Origin: Corallococcus coralloides DSM 2259
Lineage (GTDB): Bacteria > Myxococcota > Myxococcia > Myxococcales > Myxococcaceae
Direction: 5' to 3'
Length of the DNA stretch: 64,000 bases
Assembly (NCBI RefSeq): GCF_000255295.1
Contig: NC_017030.1
Span: 6,856,328-6,920,327, forward strand
In this document: positions 49,060 to 58,377 of the stretch, piece by piece
Numbering within the stretch: position 1 is the first letter of the stretch
How the letters are laid out: each line of letters begins with the position of its first letter
Made by a program: the position numbers and the translations under genes
The notes under the pieces: generated by a model
Databases searched by the model: none
What the model was told of the DNA's origin: nothing
What the model saw: the letters and a program-made list of their open reading frames with translations, nothing else

Positions 49060-49794
49060 ATGCGCGGCTCACAGGTCTTCGGTATCGCTCTCGTCTCCAG
49101 CATTGCCCTTGCTCCGCTCGCGGAGGCGAAGAATGTCTCCTTCTCTGGCTATCAATGGGAGGTGCGCAGCGGTCAGGGGGGACCGGGGCCCAATTCATGG
49201 GATGACCGCAACGCCTGGGTGGATGTGAACGGCCACCTCCACCTGAAGATTGCCTGGCGCGATGGTCGCTGGACGACGGCCGAGGTCTACATGCCGCAGC
49301 AGCGGCTGGGGTATGGCACCTACCAGTTCAAGGTGATTGGCCGGCCGGACCTCTTCGACGACAACGTGGTCCTGGGCCTGTTCAACTACACGCGTCCCGA
49401 TGTGGGCCCGGACGCCACGAATGAAATCGATATCGAGTTCGCGAAGTGGGGCGGCAGTCAGCCGCAGATGGGCAACTGGGCCGTGTACCCCGCGGTGACG
49501 GGTGTCCCCTACTCCCATCAGGCCTACTCCATCAGCCTGGGAGGAACCTACTCCACCCACCGCTTCCAGTGGTCGTCCACGCAGGTCTTCTTCCAGGCGT
49601 TGCATGGCCACCAGGATGGCAACGCCAATCAGATGGCCAGCTGGCTCTTCAATCCGCCGGATTACGTCCAGCGCATTCCCCAGAATCCCCTGCCCGTCCA
49701 TATGAACTTCTGGCTCTTCCAGGGACGTGCCCCCAAGAACGGGCAGGAGGCGGAGATCGTCATCGCGGAGTTCAAGTTCATCCCCGCCCCGTAG
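49060..49794 (+). CDS. GH16-family glycoside hydrolase
   Basis: A 244-residue secreted enzyme of the laminarinase/lichenase family. After a signal peptide (VFGIALVSSIALAPLAEA) the catalytic motif NEIDIEF with its two Glu residues is at about 125-133. Neighbouring strands YGTYQFKVIGR and VPYSHQAYSI fit the family. It would cut beta-1,3 or beta-1,4-linked glucans or galactans. The ATG at 49060 follows GTGGGGGGC; upstream codons are excluded. Myxobacteria use such enzymes in predation and degradation. Confidence 0.93.
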   Translation: MRGSQVFGIALVSSIALAPLAEAKNVSFSGYQWEVRSGQGGPGPNSWDDRNAWVDVNGHLHLKIAWRDGRWTTAEVYMPQQRLGYGTYQFKVIGRPDLFDDNVVLGLFNYTRPDVGPDATNEIDIEFAKWGGSQPQMGNWAVYPAVTGVPYSHQAYSISLGGTYSTHRFQWSSTQVFFQALHGHQDGNANQMASWLFNPPDYVQRIPQNPLPVHMNFWLFQGRAPKNGQEAEIVIAEFKFIPAP

Positions 49795-49898
49795 CCGTCA
49801 GCTCGCGGTAGAAAGATGACGCACCCAGGTCCGCCTTACTTGAAAAGCGGACTTAAATGGTTTTCGCTTCGTGAAGCCTTTTCACAAGGGGGAACAAA

Positions 49899-50924
49899 AT
49901 GAAGCGAGCCCTTCGCGGATGGATTCTGGGATTGGCGGCGTGCTGGCTGGGCTGCGGTGCGAGCCAGGACACCGTCGGCATGGAACAGGAGGCGACGCTC
50001 GAGGACTGCCGTCAGCTGGCGCCGCCGGAGGGTACGGACCGGGTCGTGGCGGCGCGGCAGGTGACGTCGCAAGCCGTGACGTCCCAGGTCGTCCCCATCG
50101 TGCTCGTTCCGGCTGGCAGCCAGGCCCTCAGCACCGTGGAGCTGAACACGGTGCGGCAGGCGCTCTCCAACGTCCGGCGGTGGTATGAGCGGGAGCTGCC
50201 GAATCGCAACGTGAACTGGGCCCCCATCCAGGTCATGCAGGGGGCCCAGACCGCATCGTATTACCTGACCAACAACAACGTCTGGAACGACATCCCTGGA
50301 GAGATTCAAGGCCAATTCGGCTGGAACCCCTGGGCATACACAGGCGGAGCGCATCGGATCGCGCTGGTGATGGGCCGGGACCTGCTGGGCTGGGCGGGAG
50401 CCAATGGCTACACGGATGGACGCGGCCTGGCCATCGTGGGCCTGGAGTCGCTGCTGGAGCTGCCCAAGTGCGCAGGCAACTGGTGGTGTACCCAGGAGTT
50501 CTGGCACGGCACGGTAGCGCACGAACTGGGACACACCTTCACGCTCCCGCACGACACCGTGGCGGACTCCATCATGTCCTTCCACGACGCGTACACGACG
50601 CGGCACTTCACGGCGACCGCCGCGACCACGGTGCAGGCCAACCCGGCGACGCTGCCGAAGAAGGCGAACTGGGAGTACTGCAGCATCGACTACGAGTGCG
50701 CCACGCTGCGCTGCGGCGGCAACTGGAGCGGGGACCGGCTCTGGTGCCTGCCGACGCCCGCGTATCCCAAGCAGGCGCAGAACATCCCGGCGACCTTCAC
50801 CTGCCGCGAGAACTCGCAATGCCTCACGGGCATCTGCACCTTCTCCCCCGCCGCCGGAGCCAAGGTGTGCGCGTCGTCCGCCTCGCCCAACTACGTCACT
50901 CCGTTCTTCCCGGACGTGCCGTAG
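49899..50924 (+). CDS. Secreted lipoprotein zinc metalloprotease
   Basis: A 341-residue lipoprotein with lipobox WLGC. The catalytic motif AHELGHTFTLPHD (HExxHxxxxxHD) is typical of metzincin-type peptidases. An N-terminal pro-like region (VVPIVLVPAGSQALS) precedes it. The C-terminal 80 residues are Cys-rich (YCSIDYECATLRCGG, CRENSQCLTGICT), probably disulfide bonded. It ends with FFPDVP. It lies 100 bp after the GH16 gene and both are probably exported degradative enzymes. Confidence 0.9.
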   Translation: MKRALRGWILGLAACWLGCGASQDTVGMEQEATLEDCRQLAPPEGTDRVVAARQVTSQAVTSQVVPIVLVPAGSQALSTVELNTVRQALSNVRRWYERELPNRNVNWAPIQVMQGAQTASYYLTNNNVWNDIPGEIQGQFGWNPWAYTGGAHRIALVMGRDLLGWAGANGYTDGRGLAIVGLESLLELPKCAGNWWCTQEFWHGTVAHELGHTFTLPHDTVADSIMSFHDAYTTRHFTATAATTVQANPATLPKKANWEYCSIDYECATLRCGGNWSGDRLWCLPTPAYPKQAQNIPATFTCRENSQCLTGICTFSPAAGAKVCASSASPNYVTPFFPDVP

Positions 50925-50940
50925 TCCGGTCTGAGACAAC

Positions 50941-50980
50941 GGGCCGCCTCATCCGGTGACGGGCGAGGCGGCTCCGGCCC
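50941..50980. terminator. Hairpin between convergent genes
   Basis: GCCGCCTC at 50943-50950 pairs with GAGGCGGC at 50965-50972, with weak flanking pairs, between the convergent metalloprotease and lectin-like genes. There is no clear T tract. Confidence 0.55.
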
Positions 50981-51006
50981 AGCTTGATGGCGGCGGCGCT
51001 TCGGGC

Positions 51007-52200
51007 TCAGTTCGCGATCGTGGTGAGGCTCGTGACGCCCCAGTTCGAACCACTCCATGCCAGCTGCATCACGTTGTCGTTGCCCGCGAGGTAGTACACC
51101 CGTGAGAAGACACCGTTGATCGCGAACCCAGCCAGGGGACTGTTGACCTTGGCGGCAGGGGCGCTGGCGTAGACGGTCAGGTTGTTCAGGTGCCAGCTCG
51201 CCCCATCCGACCACAGCTCGCCCACCGCATTGGAATCCAGCAAGAAGTAGACGCGGGGGTGGCTGCCAGGGTTCACCGCGAAGCTGGTCAGTGCCGTGGC
51301 GGGCGCTGTCGTGTAGGGGGCTCCCAGTGGCGTCACGTTGGTGTACGTCCACCCCTGCGAGGTGAACTTCAGCTCGATCACATGGCGGTTGGAGTCGCCC
51401 ACGTAATACACGTGAGACCACGTGCCGTCCGTCGCGAACCCTGTGAGCGCCGTGTCATTGTCCGCCGCGGGAGCGTTCGTCACGAGGTTCAGGTCCTGCT
51501 GAGCCCAGGCGCCGTCGCTGTTCTCCCACAGCTCGTGGACATGGCGGCTGTTCCCCACGAAGTACACCCGCGCCTCGCCGCCCTTGACCGTGAAGGCAGT
51601 CAGCGGACTGCCAGGCGCCGCCGCCGGAGCCCCGGCGCGCTCGGTCACGTCAGTGACGCCCCAGGACAGGCCATTCCACTTGAGCTCGTGGACGTGGCGG
51701 TTGTGGGCGGCCACGTAATACACGCTCGGGTTGTACCCCGACCGCACGAACCCAACCAGCGGGCTGTCCGCCGCGGCGGGGGGAGGATCCCCTGCCTGCG
51801 TGACCAGTGCGTGGTCGTGCCAGGTGCCATCCCACCACAGCTCATGCACACGGCTGTCGTTCGAGATGAAGTAGACGCGCGGCGCGCTGTTCGCGAGCGG
51901 GAACGCTGTCAGCGCGCTCCCCGGCTTCGCCGACCCGGGCAGCCAGGAGAACTTCCACTCCGAGCCCTGTGAGGACAGCTCGAAGACGGTGCTGACGGGA
52001 TCCAGGTAGTACACCTGCGAGCTGCTGACCGTGGAAAACGCCGCCAGCGTGCTGCGCGGCGACGCGGGCGGTGCGGAGAGGGCGTCCTCGCGTGACGCTC
52101 CGGGTTCCTTGGGGGACTCCCTCGGAGCGGGGTCCGCTCCGCAGCCAAGGCCGAATGTCAGCACGGTGAAGAATGACAGCAGAATTCGCAGCGCGTTCAT
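51007..52200 (-). CDS. Seven-bladed beta-propeller lectin-like lipoprotein
   Basis: A 397-residue lipoprotein (lipobox LGC). The mature part has exactly seven blades of about 48 residues. Blade cores are QVYYLDPVSTVFEL, RVYFISNDSRVHEL, SVYYVAAHNRHVHEL, RVYFVGNSRHVHEL, HVYYVGDSNRHVIEL, RVYFLLDSNAVGEL and RVYYLAGNDNVMQL, each followed by W and a Thr/Asn strand. This resembles the fucose-binding PLL/AAL lectin families. Sugar binding is inference. ATG with CAGGAG. It is alone on the - strand. Confidence 0.8.
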   Translation of the reverse strand: MNALRILLSFFTVLTFGLGCGADPAPRESPKEPGASREDALSAPPASPRSTLAAFSTVSSSQVYYLDPVSTVFELSSQGSEWKFSWLPGSAKPGSALTAFPLANSAPRVYFISNDSRVHELWWDGTWHDHALVTQAGDPPPAAADSPLVGFVRSGYNPSVYYVAAHNRHVHELKWNGLSWGVTDVTERAGAPAAAPGSPLTAFTVKGGEARVYFVGNSRHVHELWENSDGAWAQQDLNLVTNAPAADNDTALTGFATDGTWSHVYYVGDSNRHVIELKFTSQGWTYTNVTPLGAPYTTAPATALTSFAVNPGSHPRVYFLLDSNAVGELWSDGASWHLNNLTVYASAPAAKVNSPLAGFAINGVFSRVYYLAGNDNVMQLAWSGSNWGVTSLTTIAN

Positions 52201-52318
52201 GACTGCTCCTGAGCAAGGGGCCGAGCCGGTCTCGCCGGTTCAGCTCGCGGCCACTATGAAGAGCGGGCCGCGAGGGGTCATTGATCAGGGGTGCCAATGG
52301 ATTGGCAGACCGTGCCAC

Positions 52319-53350
52319 TCACTGTGGCGGCGGTGGAGGCTCCCCCGCGAGCGAGCGCCGGTACTCCGCCGGGCTCTGCCCCATCCAGCGCCGGAATGCG
52401 CGGTGGAAGGTGCTCGCCTCGGAGTAGCCGAGCGCGAAGGCGATCTCGGAGAGGGAGAGCTTGCCTTCCCGGAGGTAGCGCAGGGTCAGCTCGCGGCGGA
52501 GCTCGTCGACGACCTGCTGGTAGCTCGTCCCGAGTTCCTGAAGGCGGCGGAAGAAGCTCCGCTTGCTCAGGCCGAGCTGGCGCGCCAGGACCTCCGCCTC
52601 CGGAGGGCCGGCGCTCAGTCTCCGGAGGATGCCGCGGCGCACCTCGTCCAGGAAGCCGCCCTGCTCCGGGAGCTTGCCCAGCAGCACCTGCGCGAACCGG
52701 TCGAGCACGGCGCCCAGCTCCGGGTAGAAGACCGGGATGGGCCGGTCCAGCAGGCTCCGGTCGAGGGACATCTCGTTGATGGGGTGGCCGAAGCGCACGG
52801 GGGCGCGGAACAGCCGCTGGTGCTCCCGGGTGTCAGCGGGCGCCGCGTGCTGGAAGCAGACCTCCAGGGGGGCCCACTCCTGCCGCAGGTACCTGCGGCC
52901 TCGCACGAGCAGCGCCGCGATCGCGAACTCGTTGATGTGACGCGGGAGTGGGTCGGGCCCGGGCCAGATGTGAACGAGCCGCGCGACCGGGCCGTCCTCC
53001 TCCAGGCCGAAGGACGCGGCGTCATGGACCAGCCGCTGGTAGCGCATGAACGTGCGATAGCTCTCGCCGAGGGTGGACGCGTGGCCCATCGCCAGGTCCA
53101 CCAGGTCATAGACATCGCTCGGCAACTCCTGGGCGCAGTGAAGCCCGAAGGCGTCGTCACCCAGCCGGCGCGGCAGCTCCTCCCAGAGCGCCCTCACGAG
53201 CTCATGCGGGATGCGGGCGTCCGGCTCGCGCAACTGCTGCGAGGAGACCCCGTGGGTGTCCATGAGGTCGTGGATGGCGACACCTGCCCTGGCCGCGACG
53301 CCAGCCAGGTACCGCGCCACGAGCGCGGTCACGGTGAATCGTTGCGACAT
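52319..53350 (-). CDS. AraC-family transcriptional regulator
   Basis: A 343-residue regulator. Residues 1-210 are the arabinose-binding-like (Arabinose_bd) sensing domain seen in OruR/ArgR-type AraC proteins. The C-terminal HTH_18 at about 235-330 has two helix-turn-helix motifs: EVLARQLGLSKRSFFRRL and LSEIAFALGYSEASTFHRAFRRW, with the family end GQSPAEYR. Its ligand and targets are unknown. The neighbours, the lectin-like lipoprotein gene and the DUF885 gene, lie on the same strand; the DUF885 stop is 52 bp upstream of this start. Confidence 0.93.
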   Translation of the reverse strand: MSQRFTVTALVARYLAGVAARAGVAIHDLMDTHGVSSQQLREPDARIPHELVRALWEELPRRLGDDAFGLHCAQELPSDVYDLVDLAMGHASTLGESYRTFMRYQRLVHDAASFGLEEDGPVARLVHIWPGPDPLPRHINEFAIAALLVRGRRYLRQEWAPLEVCFQHAAPADTREHQRLFRAPVRFGHPINEMSLDRSLLDRPIPVFYPELGAVLDRFAQVLLGKLPEQGGFLDEVRRGILRRLSAGPPEAEVLARQLGLSKRSFFRRLQELGTSYQQVVDELRRELTLRYLREGKLSLSEIAFALGYSEASTFHRAFRRWMGQSPAEYRRSLAGEPPPPPQ

Positions 53351-53402
53351 GGCTCGGGACTCTACCTCGTATCGAGAGACTGGGCGCTCGAGCCCGCAGC
53401 GC

Positions 53403-55190
53403 TCAGCGAGACGCGGAAGGCGCCGCGTCCTCGCCGAGCAACAGCTGTCGCACGACGGGCACGGGCGGGTAGCCGTGGGAGACCACGGCGTCGTGGAAGC
53501 GCTGGAGGGTGAAGTCCTTGCCCCACTTCACCTTCGCGTCCTCACGCAGCTCCATCAGCATCTTCTTGCCCAGCGCGTACACCAGATACGTCGGGTCGGA
53601 CGTGCCACGGCGGGCCTCGCGCTCCGCGTTGATGCGCGTCATGTAGGCCTCCTTCTCGAAGAGGCTCACGGCCTGGTCGTACGTCATCCCGCGCGTGTGC
53701 AGGGACAGGCCCGCCACGTAGCGCGCCAGCCGCTGGAGGTAGAGCGCCAGCTGGTTCAGCCGCAGCCGGTCCGCCTCTGGGCCCGTGCCGCCGTAGCCCT
53801 CGTCCAGCATCATCTGCTCCGTGTAGAGGCCCCAGCCTTCACTGAAGGAACCTGAACCCAAGAGCCGGCGTACCTTGGACTGGATGCGATTGGTCCACAG
53901 GAACTGCACGTAGTGCCCGGGGTACGCCTCGTGGATGGAGACGATGGGCAGCGCGTAGCGGTTGTAGAAGCTCATGTGCTGCGTCGTCTGCTCCGCGCTC
54001 CACGCCGGGTCCGGCGGCGTCACGTAGTAGTACGCCTCCGTCGCCTTCGTCTCGAACGGGCCGGGCGTGCTCATGCTCGCGAAGGACAGCGCGCGGCTGA
54101 ACACCGGCGTCTCCGCCACCTTCGCGCGCACCTCGCTGGGCACCGTGATGATGCGGCGGTCGATGAGGAACTGGCGGATGTCCTCCAGCGTCGCCGTCGT
54201 GGTGGACACCAGCTCCGCGCCAGCCGGGTGCTCCTTCCCCAGCTCGCGATACACGTCCATGGGCGCCTTGCCCGGGGCAATCCGTCCCGCGACCTCGCGG
54301 AACTGGTCCTGCGTGCGCTTCATCTCCGCGCGCCCCCAGGCCAGCAGCGAGTCGATGCTTTCCGTGACGCCCTCCTCGTACTGGAGCTTCTGGCGGTACG
54401 TCTCCTCGCCAATGGCGAAGTCCCCGTTCGAGCGGGCCAGCAGGTCGTCCTTCAGGAAGCGGATGTAGCCATCAATGGCCTCCAGGCACCGCGCCTGCGC
54501 CTGCTTGAACTCCGCCTGGAGCGCGGCGTCCTGCACCGGCTCGAAGGCCTGCGGCAGCGTCTGCGCATAGAGCGAGCGCGTACCCTTCACCTGCTCCAGG
54601 GCAATCTCCGTCCAGAGCTTCGGCGGGTTCTTCAAGTTCGCCGGCGCCGCCGCGAAGACCTCCGGCACCACCGCCATGCGCTTCACCGCCGAGCGCATCC
54701 GCTCCTCCAGTGGCGCGAAGTCGCGGTTGATGAGCTGGTACACGGCGTTGGACGCGAAGCCCAGGTAGGCGTTCGGGTTGCGCTCCCAGGAGCGCACCGT
54801 CTCCAGGTCCAGGATGCGCGCGTGGAAGTGGTTCTCCAGGATGTCGTAGTCAGCCCGGTCCCCCGGGGGCAGCGAAGCCCGGTCCACCGCCTGGGGCAGC
54901 GCCGCGAGCCGGTCCTTCAGGAACGCCAGGTGCGACGCCCGCTCCTCGGGCCGGAAGCCGCGCAGCTCTCCGTCATACGTGTGCACGCCCGCGGACGTGG
55001 CCGACATCGGCGAGCGGCGGAAGTGCTCCTCGAAGTACGCGTCCACGAAGCCTCGCAGCGCCACCTGCGCGGGCGACTCCGCGGGCGCGGCGGCCTTCGC
55101 TTCCGCGCGCTCCGCGGGACGGGACGCGGTGCATCCAGGGGACAGCAGCAGCAACGCGGCGAGGACGCTCGGGGTTCGCAGTGCCTTCAT
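53403..55190 (-). CDS. DUF885-family lipoprotein (putative zinc peptidase)
   Basis: A 595-residue lipoprotein with signal peptide and lipobox SPGC. The family signature HEAYPGHY near residue 410 gives two His and a Glu for metal binding, with a further Glu in SEGWGLYTEQMM. DUF885 proteins are widespread and thought to be peptidases, with some reports of dipeptidase activity. The ATG at 55190 gives a good signal peptide; an extended frame upstream has no such feature. It diverges from the MarR-type gene. Confidence 0.88.
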   Translation of the reverse strand: MKALRTPSVLAALLLLSPGCTASRPAERAEAKAAAPAESPAQVALRGFVDAYFEEHFRRSPMSATSAGVHTYDGELRGFRPEERASHLAFLKDRLAALPQAVDRASLPPGDRADYDILENHFHARILDLETVRSWERNPNAYLGFASNAVYQLINRDFAPLEERMRSAVKRMAVVPEVFAAAPANLKNPPKLWTEIALEQVKGTRSLYAQTLPQAFEPVQDAALQAEFKQAQARCLEAIDGYIRFLKDDLLARSNGDFAIGEETYRQKLQYEEGVTESIDSLLAWGRAEMKRTQDQFREVAGRIAPGKAPMDVYRELGKEHPAGAELVSTTTATLEDIRQFLIDRRIITVPSEVRAKVAETPVFSRALSFASMSTPGPFETKATEAYYYVTPPDPAWSAEQTTQHMSFYNRYALPIVSIHEAYPGHYVQFLWTNRIQSKVRRLLGSGSFSEGWGLYTEQMMLDEGYGGTGPEADRLRLNQLALYLQRLARYVAGLSLHTRGMTYDQAVSLFEKEAYMTRINAEREARRGTSDPTYLVYALGKKMLMELREDAKVKWGKDFTLQRFHDAVVSHGYPPVPVVRQLLLGEDAAPSASR

Positions 55191-55261
55191 GGAGCCTCTG
55201 GGGGAAGGAGACGTGGGGCAGCGTCGCCGAAGGCTCCTCACACGACAAGCGACCCAGAGAG

Positions 55262-55289
55262 TTGACATGGACCTGTCGAATTGACAGGT
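55262..55289 (+). promoter_or_regulatory. Promoter and inverted repeat operator before the MarR-type gene
   Basis: ACCTGTC at 55271-55277 and GACAGGT at 55283-55289 form a perfect inverted repeat with five bases between, nine bases before the ATG. TTGACA occurs at 55262 and again at 55281 and could be a -35 element. MarR repressors bind such symmetric sites to control themselves and a divergent gene, here the DUF885 lipoprotein. Confidence 0.6.
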
Positions 55290-55297
55290 TCCTGCCA

Positions 55298-55771
55298 ATG
55301 CCACCGTTGACCCCGAAAGCAGAGACCTTCAGTGCCCTGGTCCTGGAGGTGTTCCAGTTGAACGGGTTGCTGCTCCAGGCCGGAGACCGGCTGAGCGCTC
55401 CGGCGGGATTGACGAGCGCCCGCTGGCAGGTGCTGGGCGTCATCGACCATGGCCCCGCCACGGTCGCGGCCGTGGCGCGCACGATGGGGCTCGCACGGCA
55501 GAGCGTGCAGCAGACGGCGGACGCGCTCGCGAGCGACGGGTTCGTGGAGTTCGTCGACAACCCGCATCACCAGCGCGCGAAGTGCGTCGCCCTCACGGCC
55601 TCCGGGCGCCGAGCCTTGCGCAAGGTCGAGCAGGCACATGCCGCGTGGGCGGACCGGCTGGGCGCGAGCCTGCCTCCGGCGCTCCTCGCCGCGGCGGTCG
55701 AGGGCGTCCGCGAAGCGCGCCTGCGGCTCGAAGAGGACCTGACCGAAGCGGAGCGCTCCCATGAAAAGTGA
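55298..55771 (+). CDS. MarR-family transcriptional regulator
   Basis: A 157-residue winged-helix regulator. The DNA-binding part is WQVLGVIDHGPATVAAVARTMGLARQSVQQTADAL, and the wing is HHQRAKCVALTASGRRAL. The last helices dimerise. The start puts it directly after an inverted repeat that probably is its own operator. It overlaps the VOC-type gene by 11 bases. Ligands of MarR are often phenolic or oxidants; the ligand here is unknown. Confidence 0.92.
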   Translation: MPPLTPKAETFSALVLEVFQLNGLLLQAGDRLSAPAGLTSARWQVLGVIDHGPATVAAVARTMGLARQSVQQTADALASDGFVEFVDNPHHQRAKCVALTASGRRALRKVEQAHAAWADRLGASLPPALLAAAVEGVREARLRLEEDLTEAERSHEK

Positions 55772-56372
55772 CACCAGCATTCCCCTCCTCCCCTGCGTGG
55801 AGCTCGCGCCGACGCTCGAGTTCTACGCGCTGCTCGGATTCGAGGTGACGTACCAACAACGCTCACCCAACCCCTACGCGGCGACCCAGCGGGAGGGGGC
55901 CCAACTCCACTTCTTCGGCCTGAAGGGATTGGATCCGCTCAAGGCCTTCAGCAGTTGTCTGATCATCGTGGACGAGGTGGAGGAACTGCACGCGCGCTTC
56001 CTCGCCGCGCTGCGGAAGGCCTATGGCCGGACTCCCGTCCGGGGACTCCCGCGAATGACTCGCATGCGGAAGGGGCAGACGCGCTTCACCCTCACCGACC
56101 CCTCCGGCAACGCGCTGATGTTCATCCGCCGGGATGAACCCAGCGGCTATGGCGATGACGAGAACACACCGACCTCCATCCTCGGCAAGGCGCTCAAGAC
56201 GGCCCGGCGCCTGCGCGACTTCAAGGCCGATGACGCCGCCGCCGCGAAGGTCCTGGATGCCGCGCTGAAGAAGCCGGACGCGGGGACGGAGCAGGAACGG
56301 GAACAGGCGCTCGCGGAGCGCGCGGAACTGGCCGTGGCCCTGGGGGAAGTGCCCGACCCTGCGTCCCCGTAA
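55761..56372 (+). CDS. VOC-superfamily protein (glyoxalase/bleomycin-resistance type)
   Basis: A 203-residue protein. The N-terminal 120 residues have the VOC fold pattern: ELAPTLEFYALLGFEVTYQ, GAQLHFFGL, and TRFTLTDPSGNALMFIRR. Members bind a metal or a small molecule such as bleomycin. The C-terminal 75 residues are a helical acidic extension. Overlap with the MarR-type gene shows they are coupled, so it may be the resistance gene that the repressor controls. Substrate unknown. Confidence 0.85.
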   Translation: MKSDTSIPLLPCVELAPTLEFYALLGFEVTYQQRSPNPYAATQREGAQLHFFGLKGLDPLKAFSSCLIIVDEVEELHARFLAALRKAYGRTPVRGLPRMTRMRKGQTRFTLTDPSGNALMFIRRDEPSGYGDDENTPTSILGKALKTARRLRDFKADDAAAAKVLDAALKKPDAGTEQEREQALAERAELAVALGEVPDPASP

Positions 56373-56502
56373 GACGCCAGCGCTTCCTGGAGCGACGCAG
56401 CGGCTTCACTCCCGCGTGCGCCCTCCTCGCAGGAACTGTCGCGGCACGGCACCTGCACAGCCAATGGCAAGCACCTCCAGCCCCATTGCTTGTCGAGGTC
56501 CC

Positions 56503-58224
56503 ATGGCCGCCAATTACAAGAAGTTCTTCGCTGGCTCCCGCAACATCCCGAAGGGCATCTCGCTCGGCTACCCCGTCCCCGGTCCGCAGGAGGCCAGCGC
56601 GGATCAGATCGCCGGACAGGCGTTCTTCGCCACGCCGAACGACTGGAGCAGCATCCAGGCGTCCGCGTATGACTTCATCGTGATTGGCACCGGGCCCACC
56701 GGCGTGGCCTTCATCGAGCAGACGCTGAAGCACAATCCCAACGCACGCATCCTGGTGCTGGAGCGGGGCGGCTTCTGGCTGCCCACGCACTACCAGATGC
56801 TGCCGCTCGCCTTCCAGGCCGCGACCGGCTCACCGCCCACCACGTACCCGTGGACGCGCACGGCGCGGATGGCGACCACGGAGCTGGAGTTCTTCCAGGC
56901 CGGCTACATCCCCGTGCTGGGCGGACGCTCCACCTACTGGAGCGCCTGGTGCCCCGCTCCGACGCCCGACCTGATGCGCGACTGGCCGCAGGAGCTGATC
57001 GACGTCACGCTCCAGCCGGGCTTCTGGGACCGCGCCCGCGCGTTCCTGCACGTCACCCCGATGGACCGGGTCCACGACGGCGTCTACGGCAGCCTCCAGC
57101 ATCAAATCGACGTGAACCTCCGGGAGAACTTCAAGCGCTACGTGCCCTCGGCGGAGAGCGCGTTCCCGGCGCCCATCGCCGTGGGCAATACCCCGTGGAA
57201 GGGCGTCAAGTTCTACAAGTACTCCACCGTCGGCACGCTGCTGGACCTGCAGCAATCACAAAAGGCGCTGGCGGCCCAGGGCAACGGGCAGCCCCTGACC
57301 ATCGTCGACCACTGCGTCGTGGACCGCCTGGTGCATGACGGCCATGGGACGGTCACCGCGCTGGAGACGAGCCGCGGCCCGCTGGCGGTGAGCTCGGCGA
57401 AGGTCGTGCTGGCGATGGGGACCATCCCGCCCGCGACGCTGCTGATGAACTCCTTCAAGGAGGCCCTGCCGAACATTGGCAAGCGTTACACCGGCCACTT
57501 CATGTCTCACATCACGGCGCGCGTGAAGCGCTCGGCGTTCAAGGACCTGTCCGCGCTGGAGATTGGCGCCACCTACCTGGACGGCAAGGCGCCCAATGGC
57601 TTGCAGTACCACGTGCAGACCAGCGCCTTCGCCTCCGCGAACCCGGAGGCCGACGAGAGCACCATCGCCCACGAGGCCCCGGACGCGGCGGCCGTCGCGT
57701 CGATGGCGCAGCTGAAGGGCTCCGAGGATTACGTCGTGTTCGTCTGCGCGACCCTGGGCGAGGTGAGCGAGAAGAACCCCGACAACTGGATCCGCCTGAA
57801 CGGCGGCACCGACCCCGCCACCAACATCACCCTCCAGCTCCAGCCCGGCGTGGAGGACCACCACCTGTGGGACGTGCTCGACGAGGCGACGTATCAGGCC
57901 ATCGACGTCATGGCCGGGCGCGCGGGCTGCTCGGACCCGGGGGTCGAGTACTGGGTCGACGATGAGAGCGGCAACGGCGGCCGTTGGCAGCAGGAGCGGC
58001 CGGACCGGAAGAAGATCCGCCTGAACATCATCGTGCACGAGGCCTCGCCGCTGTGGATGGGCAGGGACCCGGCGACGTCGGTGGTGGGTCTGGACTACCG
58101 GCCGCACGGCGTCCACAACGTCTACGTGACGGGCGGCGCGCTCTTCCCCACGTCAGGCTCGTGGAACCCCACGCTCACCATGTGCGGCCTGGCGCAGGAC
58201 CTGGCGGACCGCTTGCGCGGCTGA
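56503..58224 (+). CDS. GMC-family FAD oxidoreductase
   Basis: A 573-residue flavoprotein. The FAD-binding motif FIVIGTGPTGVAF is at about 54-66, the ERGG end of the Rossmann fold follows, and VLGGRSTYW matches the second FAD motif. The C-terminal GMC_oxred_C domain has HEASPLWMG and NPTLTM with catalytic His/Asn. The family oxidises alcohols or sugars (cholesterol, glucose, pyranose). The ATG at 56503 follows TCGAGG. No signal peptide is seen. Confidence 0.88.
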   Translation: MAANYKKFFAGSRNIPKGISLGYPVPGPQEASADQIAGQAFFATPNDWSSIQASAYDFIVIGTGPTGVAFIEQTLKHNPNARILVLERGGFWLPTHYQMLPLAFQAATGSPPTTYPWTRTARMATTELEFFQAGYIPVLGGRSTYWSAWCPAPTPDLMRDWPQELIDVTLQPGFWDRARAFLHVTPMDRVHDGVYGSLQHQIDVNLRENFKRYVPSAESAFPAPIAVGNTPWKGVKFYKYSTVGTLLDLQQSQKALAAQGNGQPLTIVDHCVVDRLVHDGHGTVTALETSRGPLAVSSAKVVLAMGTIPPATLLMNSFKEALPNIGKRYTGHFMSHITARVKRSAFKDLSALEIGATYLDGKAPNGLQYHVQTSAFASANPEADESTIAHEAPDAAAVASMAQLKGSEDYVVFVCATLGEVSEKNPDNWIRLNGGTDPATNITLQLQPGVEDHHLWDVLDEATYQAIDVMAGRAGCSDPGVEYWVDDESGNGGRWQQERPDRKKIRLNIIVHEASPLWMGRDPATSVVGLDYRPHGVHNVYVTGGALFPTSGSWNPTLTMCGLAQDLADRLRG

Positions 58225-58377
58225 GGCGGGGCATGACACGCATGTCGTGTTGAAGACGCCGGGATGCGGGCCATGGGGCTCGCTTCCCTCTGGAGGTGTG
58301 TGGCATTGAGCTTGCTCAGTCTGGCGCCGCCCGGCGTTCCCGTACGCCCGGAACCTTCACGCCTGCCCGAGGAAGCC

